DNA of 7,872 bases from Alphaproteobacteria bacterium (GTDB taxonomy: Bacteria > Pseudomonadota > Alphaproteobacteria > ATCC43930 > CGMCC-115725). Below, piece by piece: positions 1-6,524 of this stretch. The notes below the pieces were generated by a model. The model did no database searches. It was not told the DNA's origin and was given only the letters and a program-made list of their open reading frames with translations. The position numbers were made by a program, and so were the translations under genes. The number at the start of each line of letters is the position of its first letter. The first letter of the stretch is position 1. The stretch is from assembly GCA_005884825.1 (NCBI GenBank), contig VAZT01000252.1, forward strand, positions 1 to 7,872, in the 5' to 3' direction.

Positions 1-389
1 ACAATGTCGAATTGGCCGAGCCCGGCGAGATACTCCGTGTCGAGCACCGAGCCCTGCTCAATGATCCAAGACGGGTCGTCCGGCCGATAGCGGCGGCGCA
101 GCTCCTCGGTACAGGCGACGCTTTGACCGTCGTAGTCGAATGAGGTGACCCGGGCATCGAGGCGGCGGGCGGCGAGCGAGGACAGACCCGAACCGCTCCC
201 GACATCCAAAAAGGATCTGCCGGCGAGCGATTCTTCCCCGAGAAATTCTATTAAATTCTTTTCTGCTTCGGCGATCCGAGCCTCATTCAACCGTTTCAAA
301 AAACTCGCCCAGTTCCGGCCAAAACTAAAGCGCCTGCCGGCGGTTACCTCCCGCTCATGCTGAGTAGCAATATCATTAATCGCCGACAT
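1..389 (-). CDS. Class I SAM-dependent methyltransferase, N-terminal part (runs off left edge)
   Basis: Reading the minus strand from the ATG at 389-387 gives 129 intact codons that continue past the window edge. The protein begins MSAINDIATQ. Residues 61-69 read LDVGSGSGL, the glycine-rich SAM-binding motif I. An acidic FDYD at 84-87 closes the second strand (motif II). EQGSVLD at 111-117 fits motif III, and FDIV at the edge is the start of motif IV. These features identify a Rossmann-fold methyltransferase, but the part that decides the substrate lies outside the window. A GGTGGA-like stretch lies about 6 bases before the ATG and an AGGAG (403-407) about 13 bases before it, so the start is plausible. 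Its first 60 codons use more A/T-rich codons (TTT, AGT, TTA, ATA) than its neighbours. It is separated from the glycan genes by 383 bases but points the same way, so it may be a second transcription unit of the same locus. The substrate (small molecule, glycan or lipid) cannot be told. Confidence 0.85.
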   Translation of the reverse strand, partial: MSAINDIATQHEREVTAGRRFSFGRNWASFLKRLNEARIAEAEKNLIEFLGEESLAGRSFLDVGSGSGLSSLAARRLDARVTSFDYDGQSVACTEELRRRYRPDDPSWIIEQGSVLDTEYLAGLGQFDI

Positions 390-471
390 GCCGGTCCACC
401 CGCTCCTGCTGCAATTGGCTCAACATCAAGTTCTGCCGACAGCCATCATCGCCCCTCTCTACTCATCTTCG

Positions 472-501
472 ATTAATGAGCCCCACTCGTTCCGCCGTAA
501 A
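472..501 (-). promoter_or_regulatory. Weak promoter candidate upstream of the partial methyltransferase gene
   Basis: On the minus strand TTTACG (501-496) matches the -35 consensus at four of six bases. After an 18-base spacer, ATTAAT (477-472) matches the -10 consensus at four of six. It lies about 80 bases before the methyltransferase start. Matches this weak are common by chance; it is listed because the gene needs some promoter in this gap. Confidence 0.2.
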
Positions 502-588
502 AAAACAAAACAGATTGACCTTCGCGCTGAAGCGCCGGAGATACACAAATGCTGGAAGTTCTACAAGGCTTGGCCGCCGACACTGCGG

Positions 589-616
589 GGCCCTCGCGCT
601 TGAGAGCGACCGGGCC
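589..616. other. Imperfect hairpin in the intergenic gap
   Basis: GGCCC (589-593) pairs with GGGCC (612-616). Inside, CGCT (597-600) pairs with AGCG (605-608) around the tetraloop TGAG. A 3x3 internal loop (594-596 against 609-611) separates the two stems. No T-tract follows on either strand, so it is not a canonical intrinsic terminator. It could pause or mark the end of the upstream transcript, or be chance in GC-rich DNA. Confidence 0.25.
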
Positions 617-772
617 TGCCGTAGCCCGATCAACAACGCGCGATGATCTGAATTGATCCTTCGCCCAAGGAAGTTAGCGCGGACGGTGTACCGGGCGATG
701 CAAAATCGATCGCGGCAGTGACGGACTCCTGGGGGTGCGTTAGGTTCGCGGGTGGTTCTGCCGAGGCCCGCT

Positions 773-2422
773 TTACAATTGCTGCGCTGAGCGCAGCGCA
801 ACCGGAGGCAGCGACCGCAACGCAGATTTACCTTGGGCCTCGTGCGCGCATTCGCGGGTAACCACATAGACCTGCGCCGGTGAGATCTGCCAGAACGAAT
901 CTGTGGCTCTGAGGGTCGCATCCGCATAGGGTGCCGGCAAGACGGAAAGAATGTCCCGTAGCGCGGCGACCACCGACCGACCGAGACCGAGGTAGCCCTG
1001 CTCGAGCGGGCCTAACGGAACCAGGCATCGGCGCAATCTTTCCGAAAGAGGCACTTCCTTTGTGGCGTCCGGCCAACTCCGCATTTGTGGATCGTCGATG
1101 AGATAGGCGACGACATCGCCGGGCGAGCCTTCTCCCGGAGTGACGCCGCTCAAATCCGCCCACGGCCGGATGTCGCTGCTCGCGTCAAGCGATCCGCCAA
1201 GCAGGCGCTCTACCATGCTCTGCCGTTGCGCGGTAAGCGGCCCAAATGTCGGCGTGGCGGCGTGAGCCGCGGCGAACACCGCCGCCGCCCGGCCGTTGAT
1301 TGTGACGACGCTGACGACCTGCTGTTCGAGCGCCGAGAGCAGCACGCCGGATACAACCATCGCCCCGCCAAGCAAAACCGCAATGCCGCGCCGCTGCTGC
1401 GCCAGAAACCAACCAGCGAGCAGAGCCAGGGGCATCACGAAAATTTCCATATAGTTGGCCTGCTTACGGATCAGCGTGAACGGCGCGAGAGAGGCTGGAA
1501 ACAGCGAAAATATGATCAAGAGCCCGACCGCCCAACCCAACACGAACCGGCGTCCGGGTTCCGGCGACCGGCGCATCATCAGTATGCCGCCGGCCAAGGC
1601 CAGCCATCCAAGCAGGCCGGTATGGTAGATTTTGACGAAGAGATAGCTCAGATATGCCCAGGGCGCAGCTTCGCCGAAGGTGTGCGTCGCAATCAGGTCA
1701 CCTACCGCTTCGTGTACGACACGATAGTGATAGAGGGGATCACCGAACACCCTCCAAAAGAACCAAAGGTCAGCGGCCGCGCACAACGCCCCACCGAACA
1801 AGAACCAGAGCCAGCCGGGCCGCCAGCGTCGCTCTGAAAGTGCCAGAAACAAGAAAAGCAGGCCGAAGACTATCACTTCTTCTTTGATCCAAAACACCCA
1901 TCCCGCCAACAGGCCGGCTAAGAAATAGAGCTCGGATCTATCCTCCCTTTCGGCAAAATAGAATACAATCAGCGAAGCAGCGATGAATAACGCGAGGTAA
2001 GGATCGGGATTGAGGCTGCCGGCGAGCGTGACATCGAGAGGCAGGACGGCCAAGGACAGTGCCGACCAGGCGGCGGCCCGGCGCCCCCAAAGATGATAAG
2101 CAACGCAATAGGCGAGGAGAATGCTGCCGAGGGAGCAGAGGAAGAAGAGTCCGGCCGCGCCGACTACGCCATTTCCGAACAGTTCGAGCGACAACGCCTG
2201 AAGGCCGTTGATGCCGTAACGCACTGCTCCCAGATAGGTCGCATGCGGAAACTGTCCGTCGAGCAGCCGGTACGCCTGCGAGATGTAGACGATTTCGTCG
2301 GTGCCGAGACCGCGTGAAAAGAACGCTATCCGCAGGGCCGCCGCAAAAATCAGAATGATAGCCGCACCAGCCCAATCGGCTCTCACCCCACTTACGATCG
2401 GTGACTTGGCGGCTTCGAACAC
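773..2422 (-). CDS. Multi-pass membrane glycosyltransferase, GT39/ArnT-like (GT-C fold)
   Basis: This is a predicted inner-membrane GT-C enzyme that would transfer a sugar from a polyprenyl-phosphate donor to an acceptor on the periplasmic side. With the GTG start at 2422 the protein has 549 residues. A first membrane helix at about 19-36 is followed by GTDE (40-43), the acidic pair after helix 1 that is the usual catalytic landmark of this fold. About ten further hydrophobic segments follow to about residue 365, including SLNPDPYLALF near 136-146. The last about 185 residues are hydrophilic and probably periplasmic. The open frame extends upstream to 2599, but that part overlaps the methyltransferase gene and reads like a shadow (runs of R, P and G), so the start was placed at the GTG 19 bases after the methyltransferase stop. 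A GTG at 2386 is an alternative. No good Shine-Dalgarno precedes either, which suggests coupling. It is the last gene of the run. The family is fairly sure; donor and acceptor are unknown. Confidence 0.8.
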   Translation of the reverse strand: MFEAAKSPIVSGVRADWAGAAIILIFAAALRIAFFSRGLGTDEIVYISQAYRLLDGQFPHATYLGAVRYGINGLQALSLELFGNGVVGAAGLFFLCSLGSILLAYCVAYHLWGRRAAAWSALSLAVLPLDVTLAGSLNPDPYLALFIAASLIVFYFAEREDRSELYFLAGLLAGWVFWIKEEVIVFGLLFLFLALSERRWRPGWLWFLFGGALCAAADLWFFWRVFGDPLYHYRVVHEAVGDLIATHTFGEAAPWAYLSYLFVKIYHTGLLGWLALAGGILMMRRSPEPGRRFVLGWAVGLLIIFSLFPASLAPFTLIRKQANYMEIFVMPLALLAGWFLAQQRRGIAVLLGGAMVVSGVLLSALEQQVVSVVTINGRAAAVFAAAHAATPTFGPLTAQRQSMVERLLGGSLDASSDIRPWADLSGVTPGEGSPGDVVAYLIDDPQMRSWPDATKEVPLSERLRRCLVPLGPLEQGYLGLGRSVVAALRDILSVLPAPYADATLRATDSFWQISPAQVYVVTRECAHEAQGKSALRSLPPVALRSAQQL

Positions 2423-2441
2423 TGCGGGTTTCGGCTGTCGG

Positions 2442-3227
2442 CTATGGCGCCTTCCGCGCCACCAACAGACAGCTACTGCCGAAAGCGAGCCGCCCGCCTC
2501 TGGCAATCTGCCGCGCCTCCCAATCGAGAATTGCGTCGACTGCGCGGGCGGTAATCCCGGCGATATTGTGAGCCGCTGCGACGCTCTCGACAGTCGCACT
2601 TTGCCGTCTCCCCAAGCGATACGGAATCGCCCGAAGCACGAGGATCGGAACCAGCAGGAACAGAAATAAATAGCTATGATATTCCGTTACAAAACCGGCT
2701 CTCTCCAGCACGCGAGAGCACGAACTTACAGTATAGCGCCGAAAATGATTTACAGCCAGATCCTCACTCGAGAAAAGAAAGTCATAGCTTGGCACCGTGA
2801 TATAGAGCCGCCCGCCGGGCTTCAATACACGGCGAAAGCGGGCGAGCGCTCCGCTGTCGTCTTCGATGTGCTCGAGGACGTCGAACAGGCCGATTGCCGC
2901 TATGCTGGACGGCGCGAAGCCGATATCGTCAAAGCTACCGCATACCACTTGCTCCAGACCACGCCGATGGGCAATCAGCGCGCCATCGACGTGCGGTTCG
3001 ACGGCGATGACCTCGAAGCCTGCGTCCCGCAGACCCGACGCCACAAAGCCGGTCCCGGCGCCGACGTCGACGATCGCCCCTTGGGGAGGGTAGTGCGATA
3101 TTGCGGCCACAATGCAGCGGTTGCGGTGTCTGAACCAGAATGAGCGTTGCTCGACATCGACGAAACGAGACAGACCGCCTTCCGGATAGGAGATCTTTGA
3201 ATGGGTTTCAGAAACCCACACATTCAC
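2442..3227 (-). CDS. Class I SAM-dependent methyltransferase
   Basis: With the GTG start at 3227 the protein has 261 residues. An FWFRHRNR stretch near 30-37 precedes the SAM fold, as in many methyltransferases of glycan loci. VDVGAGTG (53-60) is SAM motif I, GLFDVLEHI (113-121) is the motif IV region, and LKPGGRL (135-141) is the post-motif characteristic of Methyltransf_11/23 proteins. A conserved-looking NHFRRYT (160-166) follows. A hydrophobic stretch, LFLFLLVPILVLR (about 187-199), could lie against the membrane. The start is inferred: the frame is open upstream to 3329, but that part overlaps the GT2 gene; GTG codons at 3227 and 3221 are the sensible choices. The GTG at 3227 overlaps the GT2 gene by 20 bases and has no clear ribosome binding site. 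Its place between two glycosyltransferases suggests it methylates the sugar, the lipid-linked sugar or the acceptor. The family is sure, the substrate is not. Confidence 0.85.
   Translation of the reverse strand: MNVWVSETHSKISYPEGGLSRFVDVEQRSFWFRHRNRCIVAAISHYPPQGAIVDVGAGTGFVASGLRDAGFEVIAVEPHVDGALIAHRRGLEQVVCGSFDDIGFAPSSIAAIGLFDVLEHIEDDSGALARFRRVLKPGGRLYITVPSYDFLFSSEDLAVNHFRRYTVSSCSRVLERAGFVTEYHSYLFLFLLVPILVLRAIPYRLGRRQSATVESVAAAHNIAGITARAVDAILDWEARQIARGGRLAFGSSCLLVARKAP
3202..3218. repeat. Perfect short palindrome over the GT2 stop / methyltransferase start
   Basis: TGGGTTTC and GAAACCCA face each other around a single A. As RNA it could form a 7-bp stem with a three-base loop. It covers the GT2 stop codon (3208-3210) and ends three bases short of the alternative GTG codon of the methyltransferase (3221-3219), so it could affect coupling between the two genes. 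It may also be chance. Confidence 0.4.
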
Positions 3228-4254
3228 AGCCGTTTTGAGGTGGGCGCCGGGGGCGAACCTCGCAAATCGGAAACCGCCCGGTCTCCGCGCCAGGCGTGCC
3301 GTCGCCCTGGTCTCGCCAGACGGCGGCAATCAAGAAGGGCGGCTGCCCCCGAGCAAAGCGCTGAGTCTGCATCACCTCCCGCCAGATCACCGCCAACATC
3401 ATGATCAGAAAGGAGGTAAATGCGATCGTGATCGGCGCTGAGATGGCCCTAGCAGGCTCGGCAAACCCCAGCAAGCTCGAAATGTAGAGGATCGCTCCTG
3501 TAAATATGCCGAGCAGGCCGATATTCAGCACTACCTGCGTAACCTTTTTGGAGTGGATCAGAAAATCCAAATTATACTGAATCAGTGAAATCAGATTCCA
3601 TTTGCTGGCGCCGTAGCGGCGACGGAATTGGGTGATCGGCAGTTCGATGCGGGAGCGCGCATTGATATAGAGCGCCGGAGTATTGTAATGCACATAGCCG
3701 AACCCGTCGGTCATCATGGCGAGCAGCCGCGCGCTGAACAGACGATAGGCGCTTCCGAAATCCCGTATCTGCTCGCCCGTCAGATAGCGGTTCACCCGGT
3801 TGCCGACCCAGGTGACGGCAAGACGAAAGCTGGTTTCCTCGCGACGATCTCGATATGTCGCGACAAGATCATAACCATTGGCGATCTCGGCGACAAGTCG
3901 GCGGATGTCTTGCGGGTCGTGCTGGAGATCGCCGTCCAGCATGACGATCCAATCGCCGCGCGCTACACTCATGCCGGCTCCCAAAGCCGCGACTTGGCCG
4001 TAATTTCGGTAGAGTTCTACAATGCGAACGCCAGGCGCGTGGCCGATCATGCTCTTCAAGCGGGCGAGCGTGCGATCGGTCGATCCGTCGTCAACCATGA
4101 CGATCTCAGAGCTGAACTCGAGCATCGAAAGCACCAGCGCCAGTTTGTCCAGCAGTTCAGGGATGACCTCCTCTTCGTTATACACCGCACACACGACGCT
4201 CAGCGCGGGTCTCGCCGGCGGCGGCCGGGATGAAGTTGGAGCGAACGATACCAC
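3208..4254 (-). CDS. GT2 glycosyltransferase, GtrB/ArnC/DPM1-like, with two C-terminal membrane helices
   Basis: This enzyme probably moves a sugar from a nucleotide donor to undecaprenyl phosphate at the cytoplasmic face of the inner membrane. With the GTG start at 4254 it has 348 residues. The GT-A domain opens with LSVVCAVYNEEE (18-29). DDGSTD (55-60) binds the nucleotide and NYGQ (84-87) resembles ArnC. DGDLQHDP (107-114) carries the DxD metal site, RDFGSAYRLF (164-173) is the acceptor-side motif, and RRYGASKW (212-219) is the RxxxSKW-type motif of polyprenol-phosphate glycosyltransferases. Two helices follow at about 241-263 and 271-294. Length and order match GtrB/ArnC. The frame is open upstream to 4809 but is a shadow of the SDR gene there. 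GTG 4254 is the last start that keeps the first beta-strand, and it overlaps the SDR gene by 55 bases. No good ribosome binding site is visible. The last about 50 residues are unlike family members and rich in R, P and G. Family sure, sugar unknown. Confidence 0.88.
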   Translation of the reverse strand: MVSFAPTSSRPPPARPALSVVCAVYNEEEVIPELLDKLALVLSMLEFSSEIVMVDDGSTDRTLARLKSMIGHAPGVRIVELYRNYGQVAALGAGMSVARGDWIVMLDGDLQHDPQDIRRLVAEIANGYDLVATYRDRREETSFRLAVTWVGNRVNRYLTGEQIRDFGSAYRLFSARLLAMMTDGFGYVHYNTPALYINARSRIELPITQFRRRYGASKWNLISLIQYNLDFLIHSKKVTQVVLNIGLLGIFTGAILYISSLLGFAEPARAISAPITIAFTSFLIMMLAVIWREVMQTQRFARGQPPFLIAAVWRDQGDGTPGAETGRFPICEVRPRRPPQNGCECVGF

Positions 4255-5213
4255 TGGAGCGTATAGCAGGTCGGATCCTCGCCGGCGATGTCGCCGCGCT
4301 CCAGCGCCTGCTTGATCTCGACGATTCCCTCGTGAACGCGGATCGACGGCTCGAAGCCGAGGCGCTGCTTTATCTTCGCGAAGGACAGATTGTAGGTGCG
4401 TTTGTCCGGATCGTCGGGGATCCGGTGGACTGTCACATGCGGGATGACGTCGAGAACGAACTGGGCGAGGTGACGAATCTGATAATTCATTTCGTCGCTG
4501 CCGACATTGAATATCTCGCCGGCGACCCGCTCCGCTTCCTCGTCCACGCCGAGAAGGAGAGCCTGAACGACATCGTTGATGTGGACAAACGGCCGCCACT
4601 GCTCGCCGGAGCCCATGATGTAAATCACCCGCTCCTTCCAGGCACGCAGGGTCATGATGTTGACGGCCAGGTCGAAACGCATGCGCGGCGCAAGGCCGAA
4701 CACCGTGGAATTGCGAAAGATCACGGTTTCGAACCCGGAACCTGCGAGATTTCCCAATTCCTCCTCTACGCGCAACTTGCTTTCGGCGTAAAGAGACTGC
4801 GGCCTGCACTCGTCGTTCTCGGTCAACCGTTCGCGAAGGCCGTGGCCGTAGACCGATGCGGAGCTCGAGTAGACGTATCGCCTGACGCCGGCCTCCTTTG
4901 CCAGCCGCGCCAGACGCATGCCTCCGCCGCAGTTGATCGAGCGGGTCAGCTCGGGATCAATCTCGGCAGACGCGTCGTTGCTGAGCCCGGCGAGGTCGAC
5001 GACGATCTCGACGCCGCTCAAAATCTCCGGATCGAAGTCGCGTATGTCCTCTGCGATGACTGTCGCTCTGTCGCTCAGCGCGATCCCGTCGACTCGGTCC
5101 TTGCCAAAGAAAAACCGGTCGAGGGCGATCAGAGAGTGGCCGCGCTCGAGCAGCTTTTTGCAGAGCGGCACGCCGATGTAGCCGCCGGCGCCTGCCACCA
5201 ACACCTTCGCCAT
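4200..5213 (-). CDS. NAD(P)-dependent nucleotide-sugar epimerase/dehydratase, extended SDR
   Basis: This 337-residue cytoplasmic enzyme would change the sugar ring of a nucleotide sugar (epimerisation, dehydration or reduction of a keto sugar). The N-terminal GAGGYIG (8-14) is the Rossmann dinucleotide motif. DLAG (73-76) and SSSASVYG (116-123) follow, with the catalytic YAESK (Y142, K146) of the YxxxK type. RPFVHINDV (207-215) is the usual substrate-domain motif of sugar SDRs. The length is normal for the class. The ATG at 5213 has a good GGAGG (5228-5224) ten bases upstream, so the start is well supported. It follows the aminotransferase gene by 42 bases and overlaps the GT2 gene by 55 bases. 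The last 15 residues (ending GRRRRDPR) lie in that overlap and look like an added tail. It could act before the aminotransferase (making the keto sugar) or after it. The exact reaction cannot be read from sequence alone. Confidence 0.88.
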   Translation of the reverse strand: MAKVLVAGAGGYIGVPLCKKLLERGHSLIALDRFFFGKDRVDGIALSDRATVIAEDIRDFDPEILSGVEIVVDLAGLSNDASAEIDPELTRSINCGGGMRLARLAKEAGVRRYVYSSSASVYGHGLRERLTENDECRPQSLYAESKLRVEEELGNLAGSGFETVIFRNSTVFGLAPRMRFDLAVNIMTLRAWKERVIYIMGSGEQWRPFVHINDVVQALLLGVDEEAERVAGEIFNVGSDEMNYQIRHLAQFVLDVIPHVTVHRIPDDPDKRTYNLSFAKIKQRLGFEPSIRVHEGIVEIKQALERGDIAGEDPTCYTLQWYRSLQLHPGRRRRDPR

Positions 5214-5223
5214 TGACTGCGAA

Positions 5224-5228
5224 CCTCC
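5224..5228 (-). promoter_or_regulatory. Strong Shine-Dalgarno site of the SDR gene
   Basis: GGAGG on the minus strand lies ten bases before the ATG at 5213. It is the clearest ribosome binding site in the five-gene run. It fixes this start and contrasts with the three downstream GTG-start genes, which have none. Confidence 0.7.
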
Positions 5229-5255
5229 GTCGGCTCGTCGATGTCGGCGGCGGGG

Positions 5256-6434
5256 CTACCCGAATGCGCGCTTTACTCGTGGTGCAGCGTGGTGCACCTC
5301 GAGGAAGGCTTGCACAATCCCGTCGCACTCGTCCTCGGTCATATCATTGTAGACCGGCAAGGCGAGCACGCTGAAGGCACTCGCTTCGCTTCGCGGCAGC
5401 GATATCTCATGGCTCGCAGCGTAGGCGCGCATATGGTGACATGGCGGGCTGTAGTACTTTCGGACGTACAGGTTTTCCCTGGCGAGCGCTGCCGCCACGT
5501 CGTCTCGATCGAGCCCGAACTCGCGTTCGTCGACGAACACCGGGAGGTAGAGCCAGATCGGGTCCTGGTCGGGTGGCGCCGAGGCAAGCGTCAGACCCGG
5601 CAGTTTTGACAAGCCCTCACGCATCCGGGCGACCGCTCGCCGCCGCGTCAAAGCTGCCTGCTCGAAACTCTTCAATTGCTCGATGCCGATAAGCGCGCAC
5701 ACTTCGGTCAGCTTTGCATTTATCCCGGCCTCGTCGCAGTCGCCGTCGGCCAACTGACCAAAATTGCGGATCGCCTTGGCCCGCGCGAATAGTTCGGGGT
5801 CATGCGTGCAGAGGCAGCCCCCTTCCATCGTCGTGAAGGCCTTCGTGGCGTGAAAGCTGAACATCTGCGCGTCGCCGAAGCCGCCGACCAGACGTCCTCC
5901 CACCCTTGTGCCGAATGACGGGGCGCTGTCGAAGATTACCCTGAGCCCGTTGCGCCGCCCGATCTCGGTCAGCCTGGTGTAATCGCATGCAATCCCGTAA
6001 GCATCGACGCCGAGAATGGCCACCGTTTTTGGTGTAATCTTGCGCTCTACGTCGTCGGGGTCGAGGCACCAAGACCCATCCGCGGCGACATCCGCAAACA
6101 CCGGCTCCGCGCCACACCACCGCACGGCGTGCGGCGTTGCCGCAAACGTAAAGGAGGGTACGATGACCTCGCCGCGTTCGATGCCCGCGGCGCGCAGCAT
6201 CGTCATCAGCGCCATTTGACCATTGCAGAATACCAAGGTCGGGACCCCGAGATACTCTGACAATTGTCTTTCGAACTCCAAAACCCAATATCCGCCGTTG
6301 GTTACTTGCCCCGATGCCAACGCGGCCTGGAACGGCGCGAGAAATTTGTTAGCATCTGGAAAGACCGGCCGTACGATCTGCAGCGGGCGCTCAAAAATCG
6401 GCGGCCCACCGACGGCGGCGATCGCATTGCGCAT
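5256..6434 (-). CDS. PLP-dependent sugar aminotransferase, DegT/DnrJ/EryC1/StrS family
   Basis: It would put an amino group on a keto nucleotide sugar using glutamate and PLP. The 392-residue length is typical. FCNGQMALMTML (69-80) binds the cofactor phosphate. VIVPSFTFAATPHAV (90-104) is the standard family signature. FDSAPSFG (168-175) holds D169, which contacts the pyridine nitrogen. SFHATKAF (193-200) carries the Schiff-base lysine K198, followed by EGG (204-206). The HATK form rather than the common GxxK form marks a subgroup, but I cannot name its sugar with confidence. The ATG at 6434 is the first start after an in-frame TGA twelve bases upstream; no Shine-Dalgarno is visible in the AT-rich leader. 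It is the first gene of the minus-strand run, behind a good promoter candidate at 6474-6502. A 10-base-period tandem repeat at 5278-5296 shifts the frame past an earlier TAA and adds the last nine or ten residues. Family very sure, product sugar unknown. Confidence 0.93.
   Translation of the reverse strand: MRNAIAAVGGPPIFERPLQIVRPVFPDANKFLAPFQAALASGQVTNGGYWVLEFERQLSEYLGVPTLVFCNGQMALMTMLRAAGIERGEVIVPSFTFAATPHAVRWCGAEPVFADVAADGSWCLDPDDVERKITPKTVAILGVDAYGIACDYTRLTEIGRRNGLRVIFDSAPSFGTRVGGRLVGGFGDAQMFSFHATKAFTTMEGGCLCTHDPELFARAKAIRNFGQLADGDCDEAGINAKLTEVCALIGIEQLKSFEQAALTRRRAVARMREGLSKLPGLTLASAPPDQDPIWLYLPVFVDEREFGLDRDDVAAALARENLYVRKYYSPPCHHMRAYAASHEISLPRSEASAFSVLALPVYNDMTEDECDGIVQAFLEVHHAAPRVKRAFG
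5278..5296. repeat. Tandem 9-base repeat, period 10, at the 3' end of the aminotransferase gene
   Basis: CGTGGTGCA occurs at 5278-5286 and again at 5288-5296, with one base between. On the coding strand the unit is TGCACCACG. Dropping one 10-base copy changes the reading to GTG CAC CAC GAG TAA, ending the protein at the TAA now out of frame at 5275-5273. Confidence 0.8.
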
Positions 6435-6449
6435 GATTTTTATTCAAGA

Positions 6450-6477
6450 TTGACCGGGTTCAGGATACGTTTGACCG
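6450..6477. repeat. Phased direct repeat TTGACCG, 21 bases apart
   Basis: TTGACCG occurs at 6450-6456 and at 6471-6477, exactly two DNA helix turns apart, so both copies lie on the same face. The second copy overlaps the -10 of the minus-strand promoter candidate, and the first lies just after its likely transcription start. This would suit a repressor or other regulator of the divergent genes, but two 7-mers can also be chance. Confidence 0.4.
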
Positions 6478-6502
6478 TATCACGTCAGTGTAGATGTGTC
6501 AA
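6474..6502 (-). promoter_or_regulatory. Promoter candidate for the aminotransferase operon
   Basis: On the minus strand a perfect -35 TTGACA (6502-6497) is followed, after 17 bases, by TACGGT (6479-6474). TACGGT has a poor core but is preceded by TGA, giving the TGn extended -10. The start of transcription would fall near 6467, leaving a leader of about 33 bases before the ATG at 6434. Spacing and the perfect -35 make this the best promoter in the window. It would drive all five minus-strand glycan genes. Confidence 0.55.
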
Positions 6503-6524
6503 CGCCGTGCCCACCGTATAGACA

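Larger units (their letters stand above)
390..772. other. Intergenic region of 383 bases without a recognisable gene
   Basis: Open frames cross this stretch on both strands, but none has a recognisable motif or a start with a ribosome binding site; they look like chance frames. It holds three weak signals. The first is an imperfect hairpin at 589-616. The second is a T-tract on the minus strand (499-505, after another four T at 507-510). The third is a poor promoter candidate at 472-501 for the methyltransferase gene to its left. No tRNA, CRISPR or insertion-sequence end was seen. It separates the GT39-like gene, which ends at 773, from the partial methyltransferase gene, so it probably contains both the 3' end of one transcript and the 5' end of the next. 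Confidence 0.5.

Noticed and set aside
499..540. Possible intrinsic terminator on the minus strand (GCGCTTCAGCGC then T-tract)
   Set aside because: The stem has only four or five pairs and lies about 19 bases from the T-run, too weak and too far for a typical terminator.
388..603. A 71-codon plus-strand frame in the intergenic gap
   Set aside because: No motif, no Shine-Dalgarno, and its start overlaps the methyltransferase start; looks like a chance frame.
463..927. A 154-codon minus-strand frame covering the gap and the end of the GT39-like gene
   Set aside because: It overlaps the GT39-like gene in another frame, is rich in R and C, has no motif and no ribosome binding site.
1085..1837. 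A 250-codon plus-strand frame opposite the GT39-like gene
   Set aside because: It is the antisense shadow of a membrane protein gene: composition full of R, Q, P and H, no domain, and no start signal.
4230..5216. A 328-codon plus-strand frame antisense to the SDR gene
   Set aside because: The minus-strand SDR has clear GAGGYIG and YxxxK motifs and a good ribosome binding site; the antisense frame is a GC-rich mirror with no recognisable family.
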